Assembly (NCBI RefSeq): GCF_029637485.1
Contig: NZ_CP069128.1
Coordinates: 2,016,001-2,080,000 of the forward strand
Direction of reading: 5' to 3'
DNA: 64,000 nt
Source: Sphingomonas sp. LHG3406-1
GTDB taxonomy: Bacteria; Pseudomonadota; Alphaproteobacteria; Sphingomonadales; Sphingomonadaceae
Shown here: in pieces, positions 50,039 through 59,348 of the stretch
Position numbering within the stretch: the stretch's first letter is position 1
Layout of the letters: each line of letters begins with the position of its first letter
The notes under the pieces: model-generated
Seen by the model: only the letters and a program-made list of their open reading frames with translations
What the model was told of the DNA's origin: nothing
The model's database searches: none
Position numbers and translations under genes: made by a program

Positions 50039-51286
50039 ATGCAAGCGGAAGCGACTGCGCCGGTCGCCGCGGGAGAGCGGCTTGGCATCCTCGACGCGCT
50101 GCGGGGCTGGGCGCTGGCCGGCGTACTGATGGCCAACATGGTCGTGTTCATCGGCTTCGGCTATGCCTCGGAAGCGGAGCGGACGGCGGCCCTCGGCAGC
50201 CAGCTGGACGATGCCGCCGAGCTGCTGATCCAGTGGCTGGTCGTCGGAAAGTTCTACTCGCTGTTCTCGCTGCTGTTCGGGATCGGCTTCGCGGTCCAGC
50301 TCGCCCGGCTCGAGCAGCGCGGGGAGGGCGTGCCGCGCTACGTCCGGCGGCTGGCGGTGCTGTTGCTGATCGGGCTGGCGCACTTGTTCCTGCTGTGGAT
50401 GGGGGACATACTCGCGCTCTATGCGCTGATGGGCGGGCTGCTGCTGCTGTTCCGCCGGACGAGCGACCGGGCGCTGCTTCGCTGGGCGGTCGTGATGTGG
50501 GCCGTACCGATCGGCTGGTCGGCGCTGATCCATCTTGCGGGGCTCAACGCGGCCCAGCCGATCTACGGGGCGGCGATGCGGGGCCTGACTACAAACGGGG
50601 TCGACCTCAACATCAGCGCAGCGACCTGGTTCAACGGGGCCAACTATCGCGAGCAGCTGGCGATCAAGCCGGCGGAGGTGCTGCTGCGCCTTGGCGACCT
50701 CACCTATCAGATGCGCTTCACCAAGGTGCTGGGCATGTTCCTGATCGGATTGTGGGTCGGGCGGCGGGCCCTGTTCGCGGCGACGCCGGAGACCAGACCA
50801 CTGCTGGCCCGAACCATGAGGTTCGGCATCGGCATCGGGCTGCCGCTGTCGTTCGCGAGGGCGGTCCTGGGCATGGTGGCGGGGGACGATGGCACGCTGA
50901 ATTTCGTCGAGGAAGCGCTCTACTGCCTGTCAACGCCGACGCTGGCGCTGGGCTATGCGGCGGGCTTCTGCCTGCTGTGGAACGACGGCTGGCAGCGCCT
51001 GCTCGCCTGGCCGGCGCCGGCCGGGCGCATGGCGCTGACTAATTATCTGTCGCAGTCGCTGATCCAGATCTTGCTGTTCACCGGCGCTGGGCTGGCGCTT
51101 GGCAATGTCTTCGGCCTCGCCTTCGTCATCCCGTTCACGGCGGCGATCTTCGCCTTCCAGGTGGCGTCAAGCGGCTGGTGGCTGGCGCGCTGGCGCTTCG
51201 GCCCGATGGAGTGGCTGTGGCGGAGCCTGACCTACGGGCGGGCGCAGCCGATGCGGCTGGCCGCGCCCGCAATCGTGGCCACTTAA
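50039..51286 (+). CDS. DUF418 membrane protein
   Basis: 415 residues, about eight to ten membrane helices. It starts with the family signature RLGILDALRGWALAGVLMAN, then FYSLFSLLFGIGFAVQL, LLLIGLAHLFLLWMGDILALY, and the C-terminal DUF418 segment GRMALTNYLSQSLIQILLF and FGPMEWLWRSLTYGR. Distantly related to acyltransferase-3 membrane enzymes; the function is unproven. The stop TAA shares TTAA with the convergent cyclophilin gene. Confidence 0.9.
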   Translation: MQAEATAPVAAGERLGILDALRGWALAGVLMANMVVFIGFGYASEAERTAALGSQLDDAAELLIQWLVVGKFYSLFSLLFGIGFAVQLARLEQRGEGVPRYVRRLAVLLLIGLAHLFLLWMGDILALYALMGGLLLLFRRTSDRALLRWAVVMWAVPIGWSALIHLAGLNAAQPIYGAAMRGLTTNGVDLNISAATWFNGANYREQLAIKPAEVLLRLGDLTYQMRFTKVLGMFLIGLWVGRRALFAATPETRPLLARTMRFGIGIGLPLSFARAVLGMVAGDDGTLNFVEEALYCLSTPTLALGYAAGFCLLWNDGWQRLLAWPAPAGRMALTNYLSQSLIQILLFTGAGLALGNVFGLAFVIPFTAAIFAFQVASSGWWLARWRFGPMEWLWRSLTYGRAQPMRLAAPAIVAT

Positions 51287-51744
51287 GCGACGGTCGCCTT
51301 GACGATGCGACCCGGCTCGCGCGGGGGTTCGCCGACGGGGAGGGCGTCGACATGCTCCATGCCGCTCTCGACCTGGCCCCAGACGGTATACTGGCGGTCG
51401 AGGAAGCGGGCGTCGTCGAAGCAGATGAAGAACTGGCTGTTGGCGCTGTTCGGCTGGTTGGTGCGCGCCATCGAGCAGGTGCCGCGGACGTGCGGCTCCG
51501 CGTTGAATTCGGCCTTGAGGTCGGGCTTGGACGAGCCGCCGGTGCCGTCGCCGCGACCACCGTCGCCGCCCTGCGCCATGAAGCCGGGGATCACCCGGTG
51601 GAAGGGCACGCCGTCGTAGAAGCCTTCGCCGGCGAGCTCGGTGATGCGCTGGACGTGGCCGGGGGCCAGGTCGGGGCGAAGGCGGATGACGACGTCGCCG
51701 CCGCTCGACAGGGTGAGGGTCAGGGTCTGGGGCTGGTCGGCCAT
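51283..51744 (-). CDS. Cyclophilin-type peptidyl-prolyl isomerase, cytosolic
   Basis: 153 residues, no signal peptide. Motifs: FHRVIPGFMAQGGD with the catalytic Arg, GTCSMARTNQPNSANSQFFI, and RFLDRQYTVWGQV. Catalyses proline isomerisation during folding. The second ATG (51744, MADQPQ) has AAAGGA at the right distance; an ATG at 51750 is too close. TTAA overlap with the DUF418 gene. Confidence 0.95.
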   Translation of the reverse strand: MADQPQTLTLTLSSGGDVVIRLRPDLAPGHVQRITELAGEGFYDGVPFHRVIPGFMAQGGDGGRGDGTGGSSKPDLKAEFNAEPHVRGTCSMARTNQPNSANSQFFICFDDARFLDRQYTVWGQVESGMEHVDALPVGEPPREPGRIVKATVA

Positions 51745-51918
51745 GCGCATGTTCCTTTGGCTTGGAGGTTCGGCGGGGCACTTAGGGACTGGCGGCGGCA
51801 AGCGCCAGCCTGAGGGGCGATGCGGAAGTCGGTGTGATCCTCCGAAGGGGTGACAAGCCCGGCGGTCCGTGACAGGGAGCGGCCGGGCCACACCAGCAAC
51901 GTCGACAGGAGGAGCAGC

Positions 51919-53352
51919 ATGAGCGAGCGCGAACCGCTTGATGCCGAACTGCTGCCCGCCTCCGGGACGGTAGCGGAGGAGCCTGAGGCCGAGGTGATGG
52001 ACGCCGAGGACCGGCTCCGCCCCGATTTCGTCGAGCGGGTGCTCGATGCGGTGGACGAGGGCGATGCCGAGACCGCGCGGGCGCTGGTCGAGCCGCTTCA
52101 CCCGGCCGACGTCGCCGACCTCATCGAACTCGCCCGTGCCGACGAACGCGAGGGGCTGGTCGCGGCGCTGGCCGAGCTGGTCGACGCGGACGTGCTCGCC
52201 GAGCTGAACGAGCATGTCCGCGAGATCCTGATTTCGGAGATGGCGCCGGAGCGGGTGGCGGAGATCGCCGGCGAGCTCGACACCGACGACGCGGTCGCGA
52301 TCATCGAGGACCTCGAGGAGGACGAACAGCGCGCCGTGCTGCGGGCGATGGAGCCGGACGACCGGGCGGCCATCGAGGAAGCGCTCACCTACGGCGAGGA
52401 GACCGCCGGGCGGCTGATGCAGCGCGACCTGATCGCGGTGCCGGCGCATTGGAATGTCGGCCAGGTGATCGACTATCTCCGCTCCGAAGACGAGCTCGCC
52501 AACGACTTCTGGGAAGTGTTCGTCGTCTCACCGGTCCATCATCCGGTCGGGACCTGCAAGCTGTCGACCATCCTCCGCTCGCCCCGAGCGACGAAGGTGG
52601 CGGACATCATGATCGAGGAGCAGACGCTCATCCCGGTCGACATGGACCAGGAAGACGTGGCGCTGCGCTTCCAGAAATATGCGCTTGTCTCCGCCGCCGT
52701 GGTCGACGCGAGCGGGCGGCTGGTCGGCATGATTACCGTCGACGACATCGTCCACATCATCCAGGCCGAGGCGAGCGAGGACGTGCTCTTGCTGTCCGGT
52801 GCCGGGGAGGGCGACATCAACGAGCCGGTGCTCGAGAGCTACAAGGCGCGCGTCCGCTGGCTGATCGCCAACCTGCTGACGGCCCTGCTGGCGTCCACCA
52901 TCATCCGCCTGTTCGAGGATTCGATCGAGCGGCTGGCGATCCTCGCGGCGCTGATGCCGATCGTGGCAGGGGTCGGCGGCAATGCGGGCACGCAGACGCT
53001 GGCGGTGACGGTGCGCGCGCTGGCGACCAACCAGCTGACGGGCTCCAACCGCTGGCGAGCGGTCGGGCGCGAGATGCGGGTGGCGCTGATGAACGGGCTG
53101 ACGGTGGCGACCGTGGTCGGCATCGCGGTGACCCTGATCCTGGGATCGGCCCAGCTCGGCGGGGTGATCGCGGCGGCCATGCTGTTCAACGTGCTGATCG
53201 CCGGCGCGGCGGGCGTGCTGGTGCCGCTGACCTTGGAGCGCTGGGGCGCCGACCCGGCGGTGGCGAGCAGCATCTTCGTCACCATGGTTACCGACTCGAT
53301 GGGCTTCCTGCTGTTCCTCGGCATGGCCACGGCGGCGGGCCTCACGGGCTAA
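51919..53352 (+). CDS. mgtE: Magnesium transporter MgtE
   Basis: 477 residues. N-domain (LHPADVADLIELARADEREG and MEPDDRAAIEEALTYGEETA), two CBS domains (VADIMIEEQTLIPVDMDQED; RLVGMITVDDIVHIIQAE), then five membrane helices with the pore motif VAGVGGNAGTQTLAVTVRAL and a final VTDSMGFLLFLGMATA. The cytosolic domains sense Mg2+ and gate the channel. GGAGGAG precedes ATG 51919; a longer frame upstream lacks family sequence. Confidence 0.96.
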   Translation: MSEREPLDAELLPASGTVAEEPEAEVMDAEDRLRPDFVERVLDAVDEGDAETARALVEPLHPADVADLIELARADEREGLVAALAELVDADVLAELNEHVREILISEMAPERVAEIAGELDTDDAVAIIEDLEEDEQRAVLRAMEPDDRAAIEEALTYGEETAGRLMQRDLIAVPAHWNVGQVIDYLRSEDELANDFWEVFVVSPVHHPVGTCKLSTILRSPRATKVADIMIEEQTLIPVDMDQEDVALRFQKYALVSAAVVDASGRLVGMITVDDIVHIIQAEASEDVLLLSGAGEGDINEPVLESYKARVRWLIANLLTALLASTIIRLFEDSIERLAILAALMPIVAGVGGNAGTQTLAVTVRALATNQLTGSNRWRAVGREMRVALMNGLTVATVVGIAVTLILGSAQLGGVIAAAMLFNVLIAGAAGVLVPLTLERWGADPAVASSIFVTMVTDSMGFLLFLGMATAAGLTG

Positions 53353-53394
53353 GGGCTACTTGGCGCAAGTCGCTGCGAGCGCTAGATAATCCGG

Positions 53395-53799
53395 GTGCCG
53401 CTACATCTCACCAAAGTCGCCATGGGCTGTTCCGACCTGCCGTCGCTCGAGCGGCGCTGGGCGACGCGTGGCGAGGGCGGCGAGGTCAGGATCGTGACCC
53501 GCATGCGGCCCAAGCGGATGGCCGAGATCCTGGAGGGCGGGGCGCTCTACTGGATCGTCAAGCACCGGCTGGTCGCCTGCACGGCGATCCTGCGCTTCGA
53601 CGACCGGCCGGATGGGCGGCTGGACATCGTCTGCTCAGAGCGGCTTCAGCCTGTCGCGGCGACTCCGAAGCGGGCGCACCAGGGCTGGCGCTATCTGTCC
53701 CATGAGGATGCGCCCAAGCCCGGCGACAATGACGACAGCGGACTGAGCCTGCTTCCGCCGCGGCTGTACGGCCGGCTGGCTGCGCTGGCGCTGGTCTAG
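53395..53799 (+). CDS. DUF1489 family protein
   Basis: 134 residues from a GTG. The conserved DUF1489 pattern is clear: LHLTKVAMGCSDLPSLERR, TRMRPKRMAEILEGGALYWI and the basic segment PKRAHQGWRYLSHEDAP. The family is small, soluble and common in Alphaproteobacteria; function unknown. The stop shares CTAG with the convergent DUF2807 gene. Confidence 0.88.
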   Translation: MPLHLTKVAMGCSDLPSLERRWATRGEGGEVRIVTRMRPKRMAEILEGGALYWIVKHRLVACTAILRFDDRPDGRLDIVCSERLQPVAATPKRAHQGWRYLSHEDAPKPGDNDDSGLSLLPPRLYGRLAALALV

Positions 53800-54491
53800 C
53801 GGACGCTGCGGCAGCCGCTGACGGTGACCGAGCCGCTCGCCTTGACGATACAGGCGGGATTGCCGTCGACCTGCACCTGGACGGTGCCCGAAGCGGTGAT
53901 GGTGGCCCGGTCGCGCGCGGCGACCCGGACTGCGCCCGCGCCGTCGGTGGCGAGGATGAGTTCGTCGGCGGCGAGGCTGCCGGCGGCAAGGGAGGCGAGG
54001 CCGCGCGTCAGGTAATTGGCGGACTTGGTCCGGCCGGCGAGCGAGAGACTGCCGGTGCCCTGGGCGGTGGCGCTGACCCGGTCGGCGGTGACCGCGCCCA
54101 CGCTGAGCGTGCCCGACCCCTGCATGGCGAGATCGATCGAAAGACCACTCATCCGGTCGATCGACAGGCTTCCGGCGCCGACCAGCAGCGCGCTCTTGAG
54201 GTCGGGCGTCGAGACGGCGATTCGGACCGGGCTTCCGCTGCCTTCATAGCCAAAGCCGCTGCGCCGGCGGACGATGAGGGTGCGACCTTCGACCCTCAGA
54301 TCGATGGCATCGATCGCGGAGGCCTGCCCCTCGGCGCGGGCCGATGGTGCCTTGCCCGTCGTCAGCGTGACCGCATAGGGCGCTTCCACCCGGACCCGGT
54401 CGAAGCTGGTCACGCTATAGTTGCGGGGCAGCCCTGCGGCGGCGACCGGAGTCGTCGCGGCGAGCAGGAAGAGGGCGAGGAAGCGTGTCAT
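53796..54491 (-). CDS. DUF2807 (GIN-domain) secreted protein
   Basis: 231 residues. Signal peptide (MTRFLALFLLAATTPVAAAG), then a repetitive beta-helix-like DUF2807/head-GIN domain: FDRVRVEAPYAVTLTTGKAP, then repeats with G-x-G-S-L motifs (GAGSLSIDR, GSGTLSVGAV, GTGSLSLAG). Two cysteines near the C-terminus. Likely periplasmic or surface-associated; function unknown. Start ATG 54491 (MTRF) was preferred over 54500 because GCGAGG lies at a workable distance. Tandem paralogue of the next gene. Confidence 0.83.
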   Translation of the reverse strand: MTRFLALFLLAATTPVAAAGLPRNYSVTSFDRVRVEAPYAVTLTTGKAPSARAEGQASAIDAIDLRVEGRTLIVRRRSGFGYEGSGSPVRIAVSTPDLKSALLVGAGSLSIDRMSGLSIDLAMQGSGTLSVGAVTADRVSATAQGTGSLSLAGRTKSANYLTRGLASLAAGSLAADELILATDGAGAVRVAARDRATITASGTVQVQVDGNPACIVKASGSVTVSGCRSVR

Positions 54492-54539
54492 GACGCTCAT
54501 CCTCGCCCCAGAATGGTTAACAGCGCCTCAAGGCTCGGC

Positions 54540-55259
54540 TCAGCTGCAGCGGACCTCGCCGCTGCCGCGCTTGCTGGTCGTGCAGCGGGCGCCGCCGCTG
54601 ACATCGATGTTGCCCGATCCCGCGACGCTGGCCTCGGCCTCGCCGGTGACTCGGGCGCGCAGGTCGCCGCTGCCGGCGACGCCGAGCTTGGCGCGGACCG
54701 CCGTCAGGCTCGACGCGTCGACGTCGCCCGAGCCCGCGACGCCGATCTCGAGATTGTCGGCGCGGCCGCGTGCACTGGCGTCGCCCGAGCCGGCGAGCCC
54801 GATCTTGAGCTGCTTGACCGCGACGTCGCCAAGCCTGAGGTCGCCCGATCCAGCGACGCCGGCTTCAAAGCTGTCGCCGGTGATGCGGTCGATGGCGAGG
54901 TCGCCGGAGCCGGCCAGTTCGGCCTTCTGGAGCGAAGGCACGGTGATGGTCACCCTGGCACTCTGGCCGTTCCAGCTGAAGCCACGCATCATGCCCTTGG
55001 ACATGGGCCGGATCTTGAGCGTGCCGTTCTCGACGACGACTTCCATGGCGTCGATCAGCTTCTGCTCGCCCGAGGCGGCAACCGACGCTGCCTTGCCGGT
55101 CGCAACGGTGACGTCGAACGGGCCGGCGACGGCCAGCTTGTCGAAGTCGGGAACCGGGAAGTTGCGGCTGACGCTGGGGCCCGTTTCCGCCTGGCTTTCG
55201 GAGCAGCCGGCCAGGCTTGCGACGACGAGGCTGGCGGCGGCGAGAAGGTGATGGCGCAT
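54540..55259 (-). CDS. DUF2807 (GIN-domain) lipoprotein
   Basis: 239 residues. Lipoprotein signal (LVVASLAGC). The mature part is a DUF2807 domain with AGSGD recurring five times at about 20-residue steps (ELAGSGDLAID, GVAGSGDLRLG, GLAGSGDASAR, GVAGSGDVDAS, GVAGSGDLRAR), as expected of a right-handed beta-helix. It lies 48 bp ahead of the paralogous gene in the same direction and is probably co-transcribed with it from the promoter at 55287-55315. Confidence 0.85.
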   Translation of the reverse strand: MRHHLLAAASLVVASLAGCSESQAETGPSVSRNFPVPDFDKLAVAGPFDVTVATGKAASVAASGEQKLIDAMEVVVENGTLKIRPMSKGMMRGFSWNGQSARVTITVPSLQKAELAGSGDLAIDRITGDSFEAGVAGSGDLRLGDVAVKQLKIGLAGSGDASARGRADNLEIGVAGSGDVDASSLTAVRAKLGVAGSGDLRARVTGEAEASVAGSGNIDVSGGARCTTSKRGSGEVRCS

Positions 55260-55286
55260 ATGGTCTCCCCTGGCTGTGTTGCGGAC

Positions 55287-55315
55287 ATAATACAGCAGGG
55301 TGACGGCAGGTGCAA
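55287..55315 (-). promoter_or_regulatory. Promoter of the DUF2807 gene pair
   Basis: Minus strand TTGCAC (55315-55310), exactly 17 bases, TATTAT (55292-55287). Among the best promoter matches in the window. The leader is about 20 bases with AGGGGAG before ATG 55259. It begins five bases from the terminator of the upstream gene. Confidence 0.65.
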
Positions 55316-55320
55316 ATGCA

Positions 55321-55351
55321 AAAGGCGCCGTCCGCTGGGGACGACGCCTTT
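55321..55351 (-). terminator. Terminator of the S8 autotransporter gene
   Basis: A 13-position stem (55321-55333 with 55339-55351; one mismatch) around the loop GCTGG. On the minus strand it ends CGCCTTTTGCATTTG, giving a T-rich tail 22 bp after the protease stop codon. Confidence 0.7.
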
Positions 55352-55373
55352 GCTTCCATGAAGAGGGCGGGGC

Positions 55374-57704
55374 TTAGAAGCCGAGGCTGAAGCGTACGGC
55401 GCCACCGACGTCGGCATCTGCGGCGGCGATGTGGCCGGGCTGGCGGCGGACGAACAGGTTGCCGCCGAGCCAGCCGGTGGCGAGCATGCGGCGCTGGTAG
55501 CTCAGTTCCGCGTCGACCTCGCGGCCGCGCGGGACGAGGCTGGAGCGGACGATGCTGTAGCCGGGGGTCAGCGTGCCATAATCGTAGGAGGTCGGCAGGC
55601 TGACCGCGAAGCCGCCGCCGTCGATCCGAAGCGGCTGCGACAGGCGCAGGCCGAACAGGTCGTCGCCGGTGAGCAGCCCGGTCTTGGCGAGGTCAAAGCC
55701 ATAGGCTCCGCTGGTGAAGCTGCCGCCGGCGAAGCTGGTCCAGCCGCGGCGCGCGCTGAGGCTTGCGGTCCAGCCCCGGCCGAGGTCGCGGCGGGCCTCG
55801 ATGTCGAGGAAGTTGGTGCCCGCGCCGCCGCCGCCGAGGAGATCGGCCATGTGGCCGCCGAGGATGCTGCGTTTCTCTTCGAGGCGGCCGAGGCCGGCGG
55901 ACAGCCAGGTGCGGCCGAAGCTGCGATCGAGCGACATGCTGGTCCAACGGTAGGGCGCGCCGAGGGCACCAGTGCGGATTTCGCTGTAGACCTCGCCGGT
56001 CTCGCCCGAGAGGGTCATTCCGACTGGTCCGAGGTTGCGGCGGACGGCGAGCGCGCCACCGCGCCGGGCATCGAAGCCGGGATTGCCGGCAATGTCGCGG
56101 GCGACCAGGAAGGCGCCGGAATTGGCACCCGAAAGGCGCCGCTCCATCGCCTTGGCGCCCTCGGCGAAGCCGAGCGCGATGGCGGTGCGATCGTCGAGCC
56201 GGGCCACGGCCGAGCCGGCGACCAGCCGCGCCTTGCGCATGTCCTCGGGGCCGATCCCGGTCTGGCGGAGGGAGAAGCCGGCGCCGTTGCGATTCTCGGC
56301 GACGGTCATGGCGATGCTGACGGGGCCGGCCTGGCCGCCGGCGACCTGGATCGAGCCGCCGAGCGCCCGGTGCAGCGGCTCGGTGCGCGGGGCGCTGCGG
56401 ATGCCGCGCGCGAGATCGACCGCGAACGCGCGCGAATAGCCGTCGAGGACGATCGCGCCGAGGCCGTTCCCGCCGACCGGCGGGGCATCGCCGGAGGCGG
56501 GCGGTGCACTCGACGACCCGGTGATGGGCTCGCCGCTGCCGGCAAGGGTCATGGACCCGATCGGCTGCATGGCGCGGGTGACGTTGAGCCGGCCGCGGCC
56601 GAAGATGCTGTCGGTGCCTGCCACGCCGAGGTCGTCGGCGCTGCGGAAGAGGATGTCGACGATCTGCGCGCCGGTGAGATTGGGAAAGGCCGAGGCGAGG
56701 AGGGCGACGGCGCCGCTGACGGTCGGGGCGGCGAAGCTGGTGCCGCTCCAGCGGGTCCAGGCGCCGTCCTTGTCGACCGTCCGCACGCCGGAGCCAATCG
56801 CCGCCAGATAGTTGCTGGCGGCGGTGCCGGCGCGATTGCTGAAGGAGGAGAGCTGGTCGAGGCCGACGGTCGACCCGCCGCTCATCGAACCGACCGAGCC
56901 GGCGATGATCACCTGACCCGGGAAGTAGCCGGCGGGCACGGCGGCGAAAGGATCGGCGTTCACGCCCTCGGGCTTGTCGCCGTCATTGCCGGCGGAAATG
57001 ACGATCACCACGCCCTTGTTCACGGCACGCTGGAGGGCCGCGATGAGGGTCGAGCCCGGGGCCGAGCCACCGAGCGACATGTTGATGACCCGCGCTCCGG
57101 CGGCGACCGCCGCATCGACGCCGCGCGCGATGCTCGAGTCGGCGAAGGAGCAGCCGTCTCCTTCCGTGTCGGTGCAGCTGCCAGGCGTGTCGGCACGAAG
57201 GGCGATGATGGTCGAGTCGAAGGCGACCCCATGCATGTAGTTGCCGTCATTGTTGGCGGCGATGACTCCGGCGACGGCGGTGCCGTGGCCCTTGTCGTCG
57301 CCCATCGACCGTCCGCCGGTGGTGACGTCGCGGCTGGCCGAATCGATCCGGCCTGCGAACTCCGACAGGGTCGTATTGATGCCGCTGTCGATCACGCCGA
57401 CCTTGATGCCCTGGCCGGTGGCGCCCTTGTTGTAGGCCGCGATCGCACCCGAGGCGACCGCCGCGTTCGAGTAGCTGTACTCGGGCGTGTTGTAGTTGAC
57501 CGTGGTGACCGGCGGCGGAGCCGGGGTCGGAGTCGGAGTGGGCGACGGGGTTGGCGTCGGCGCGGGCGTGGGCGCCGGAGCCGGGGTGGCGCTGGTCGGG
57601 GGCGGCGGAGTTGAGCCGACGCTGCCGCCGCCACCGCCGCCACCGCAGGCGGACAGGCTCAGCATCACGAGGCTTGCGGATGTTCCAAGCAGCGCCTTGC
57701 GCAT
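55374..57704 (-). CDS. S8 serine peptidase autotransporter with lipoprotein signal
   Basis: 776 residues. The N-terminus is a lipoprotein signal (SLVMLSLSAC) followed by seven glycines and a Pro/Thr-rich linker. The subtilisin domain (about 85-385) has the triad Asp in VGVIDSGIN, His in GHGTAVAGVIAA and Ser in SGTSFAAPTVSG, with the oxyanion Asn in VISAGNDGDK. After a passenger segment, the C-terminus is a beta-rich autotransporter-like barrel ending in phenylalanine (VRFSLGF). Lipid-anchored subtilisin autotransporters such as NalP and SphB1 process other surface proteins. ATG 57704 (MRKALL) with GGGAAGG upstream. Confidence 0.9.
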   Translation of the reverse strand: MRKALLGTSASLVMLSLSACGGGGGGGSVGSTPPPPTSATPAPAPTPAPTPTPSPTPTPTPAPPPVTTVNYNTPEYSYSNAAVASGAIAAYNKGATGQGIKVGVIDSGINTTLSEFAGRIDSASRDVTTGGRSMGDDKGHGTAVAGVIAANNDGNYMHGVAFDSTIIALRADTPGSCTDTEGDGCSFADSSIARGVDAAVAAGARVINMSLGGSAPGSTLIAALQRAVNKGVVIVISAGNDGDKPEGVNADPFAAVPAGYFPGQVIIAGSVGSMSGGSTVGLDQLSSFSNRAGTAASNYLAAIGSGVRTVDKDGAWTRWSGTSFAAPTVSGAVALLASAFPNLTGAQIVDILFRSADDLGVAGTDSIFGRGRLNVTRAMQPIGSMTLAGSGEPITGSSSAPPASGDAPPVGGNGLGAIVLDGYSRAFAVDLARGIRSAPRTEPLHRALGGSIQVAGGQAGPVSIAMTVAENRNGAGFSLRQTGIGPEDMRKARLVAGSAVARLDDRTAIALGFAEGAKAMERRLSGANSGAFLVARDIAGNPGFDARRGGALAVRRNLGPVGMTLSGETGEVYSEIRTGALGAPYRWTSMSLDRSFGRTWLSAGLGRLEEKRSILGGHMADLLGGGGAGTNFLDIEARRDLGRGWTASLSARRGWTSFAGGSFTSGAYGFDLAKTGLLTGDDLFGLRLSQPLRIDGGGFAVSLPTSYDYGTLTPGYSIVRSSLVPRGREVDAELSYQRRMLATGWLGGNLFVRRQPGHIAAADADVGGAVRFSLGF

Positions 57705-57734
57705 TGTTCGTCGACCTTCCCGATAAAGACGCAA

Positions 57735-57829
57735 CTGACTAAGATTGAACGACTTTTCTTGTAGCAGAATATGCTTAACAAAAGCTTTCGTTTTGCTGAG
57801 AGACGGATCCGACGCTAGGAACCGCGCCT
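57735..57829. other. AT-rich divergent promoter region
   Basis: About 95 bp that is markedly more AT-rich than its surroundings (runs such as TTTTCTTGTAGCAGAATATGC and AAAGCTTT). It separates the divergent autotransporter and HAD genes. A plus-strand TTGAAC/AATATG pair 17 bases apart exists but the match is weak. AT-richness fits a site for strong or regulated promoters. Confidence 0.45.
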
Positions 57830-58522
57830 ATGGCTGGTTTCCCGATCTCTCCCGCGCACCAGGCGCGCTTCGGCCATGTCGAGAGCTGGATCTTCGATCT
57901 CGACAACTGCCTTTATCCGGCCTCGACCGGACTGTTCGCGCTGATCGACGAGCGGATGGGCGCCTACATCCAGCGCCTGCTGGGCGTGGAAGCGGAGGAG
58001 GCGCGGCGGATCCAGAAGCATCATTTCCATACCCATGGGACGACGCTGGCCGGGCTGATGAAGGAGCATGGGGTCGATCCCCACGACTTCCTTGACGACG
58101 TCCACGCTATTGCGCTCGACCGAGTCGGAGCGAACGAGCGGCTGGCGCGGGGGCTGGGCAGGCTGCCGGGACGCAAGTTCGTCTTCACCAATGGCGACGC
58201 GCCCTACGCCCGGCGGGTGCTGGAGCGAATCGGAATCCACGACCAGTTCGAGCATCTGCACGACATCCACGCCTGCGAGCTGAGGCCGAAGCCGCAGGCC
58301 CACGGCTATGAGTTGCTGTGCGCACGCATGGGCATCGATCCGACGCGCGCCTGCATGGTGGAAGACATGGCGCAGAACCTGCGGCCGGCGAAGGCGCTGG
58401 GGATGACGACGGTGTGGGTGGACAATGGCTCGGAGCGCGGCAATCACGACTGCGACCCCGGCCATATCGACCTGACGATCACCGACGTCGCCGAATGGCT
58501 GCACGAGCTTCTGGAGGAATAA
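57830..58522 (+). CDS. HAD-family pyrimidine 5'-nucleotidase-like phosphatase
   Basis: 230 residues. HAD motif [12 protein letters not shown], motif [14 protein letters not shown], motif [15 protein letters not shown] and motif [11 protein letters not shown] are all present. This subgroup (Sdt1/PPA5-like) dephosphorylates UMP/CMP or similar. ATG 57830. It overlaps dapD by one base (TAATG), so it may serve the same transcript without sharing a pathway. Confidence 0.9.
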   Translation: MAGFPISPAHQARFGHVESWIFDLDNCLYPASTGLFALIDERMGAYIQRLLGVEAEEARRIQKHHFHTHGTTLAGLMKEHGVDPHDFLDDVHAIALDRVGANERLARGLGRLPGRKFVFTNGDAPYARRVLERIGIHDQFEHLHDIHACELRPKPQAHGYELLCARMGIDPTRACMVEDMAQNLRPAKALGMTTVWVDNGSERGNHDCDPGHIDLTITDVAEWLHELLEE

Positions 58523-59343
58523 TGATCGACCTTGCCGCCATCATCGACCGCGCCTGGGAGGCACGCGACACGGTGGGAACCACGACCGGCGGCGACGTGC
58601 GCGACGCCGTCGACCAGGCGCTGGCGCTGCTCGACAGCGGCAAGGCGCGGGTCGCCGAGCCGGGGGCGGACGGCTGGACCGTCAACCAGTGGCTGAAGAA
58701 GGCGGTGCTGCTGAGCTTTCGGCTGAATGCGATGGAAGCGATCCCTGGCGGCCCCGGTGGTGCGCCCTGGTGGGACAAGGTGCCGAGCAAGTTCGACGGC
58801 TGGGACGCTGCGCGCTTCACCGACGCGGGCTTTCGCGCCGTGCCGGGCGCGATCGTGCGGCGCGGCGCCTACATCGCGCCGGGCGCGGTGCTGATGCCGA
58901 GCTTCGTCAACCTCGGCGCCTATGTCGGCGAGGGAACGATGGTCGACACCTGGGCGACGGTCGGCAGCTGCGCGCAGATCGGCCGCAACGTCCACATCTC
59001 GGGCGGGACGGGGATCGGCGGCGTGCTCGAGCCGCTGCAGGCCGGACCGGTGATCATCGAGGACGATTGCTTCATCGGCGCCCGCAGCGAGGTGGCCGAA
59101 GGCGTGGTGGTCGAGCGCGGCTCGGTCATCAGCATGGGCGTGTTCCTGGGGGCGAGCACCAAGATCGTCGACCGTGCGACGGGCGCGATCAGCTATGGCC
59201 GTGTGCCCGCTTATTCGGTGGTGGTTCCGGGAACGCTGCCGGGGAAGGACGGCGGGCCGGGGCTGGCCTGTGCGGTGATCGTCAAGACGGTGGACGAACG
59301 GACGCGCTCGAAGACGGGCATCAACGAACTGCTGCGGGACTGA
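58522..59343 (+). CDS. dapD: Tetrahydrodipicolinate N-succinyltransferase
   Basis: 273 residues. Uses succinyl-CoA in the lysine/diaminopimelate pathway that feeds peptidoglycan. Left-handed beta-helix hexapeptide repeats run from about residue 110 ([40 protein letters not shown]) with [21 protein letters not shown]-terminal helical domain [17 protein letters not shown] precedes the ATG, which overlaps the previous stop. DapE is not in the window. Confidence 0.97.
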   Translation: MIDLAAIIDRAWEARDTVGTTTGGDVRDAVDQALALLDSGKARVAEPGADGWTVNQWLKKAVLLSFRLNAMEAIPGGPGGAPWWDKVPSKFDGWDAARFTDAGFRAVPGAIVRRGAYIAPGAVLMPSFVNLGAYVGEGTMVDTWATVGSCAQIGRNVHISGGTGIGGVLEPLQAGPVIIEDDCFIGARSEVAEGVVVERGSVISMGVFLGASTKIVDRATGAISYGRVPAYSVVVPGTLPGKDGGPGLACAVIVKTVDERTRSKTGINELLRD

Positions 59344-59348
59344 GTGCG

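Noticed and set aside
55431..57614. 727-codon open frame antisense to the S8 autotransporter gene
   Set aside because: Gly/Ala/Arg-rich translation without motifs, while the minus strand has an intact catalytic triad.
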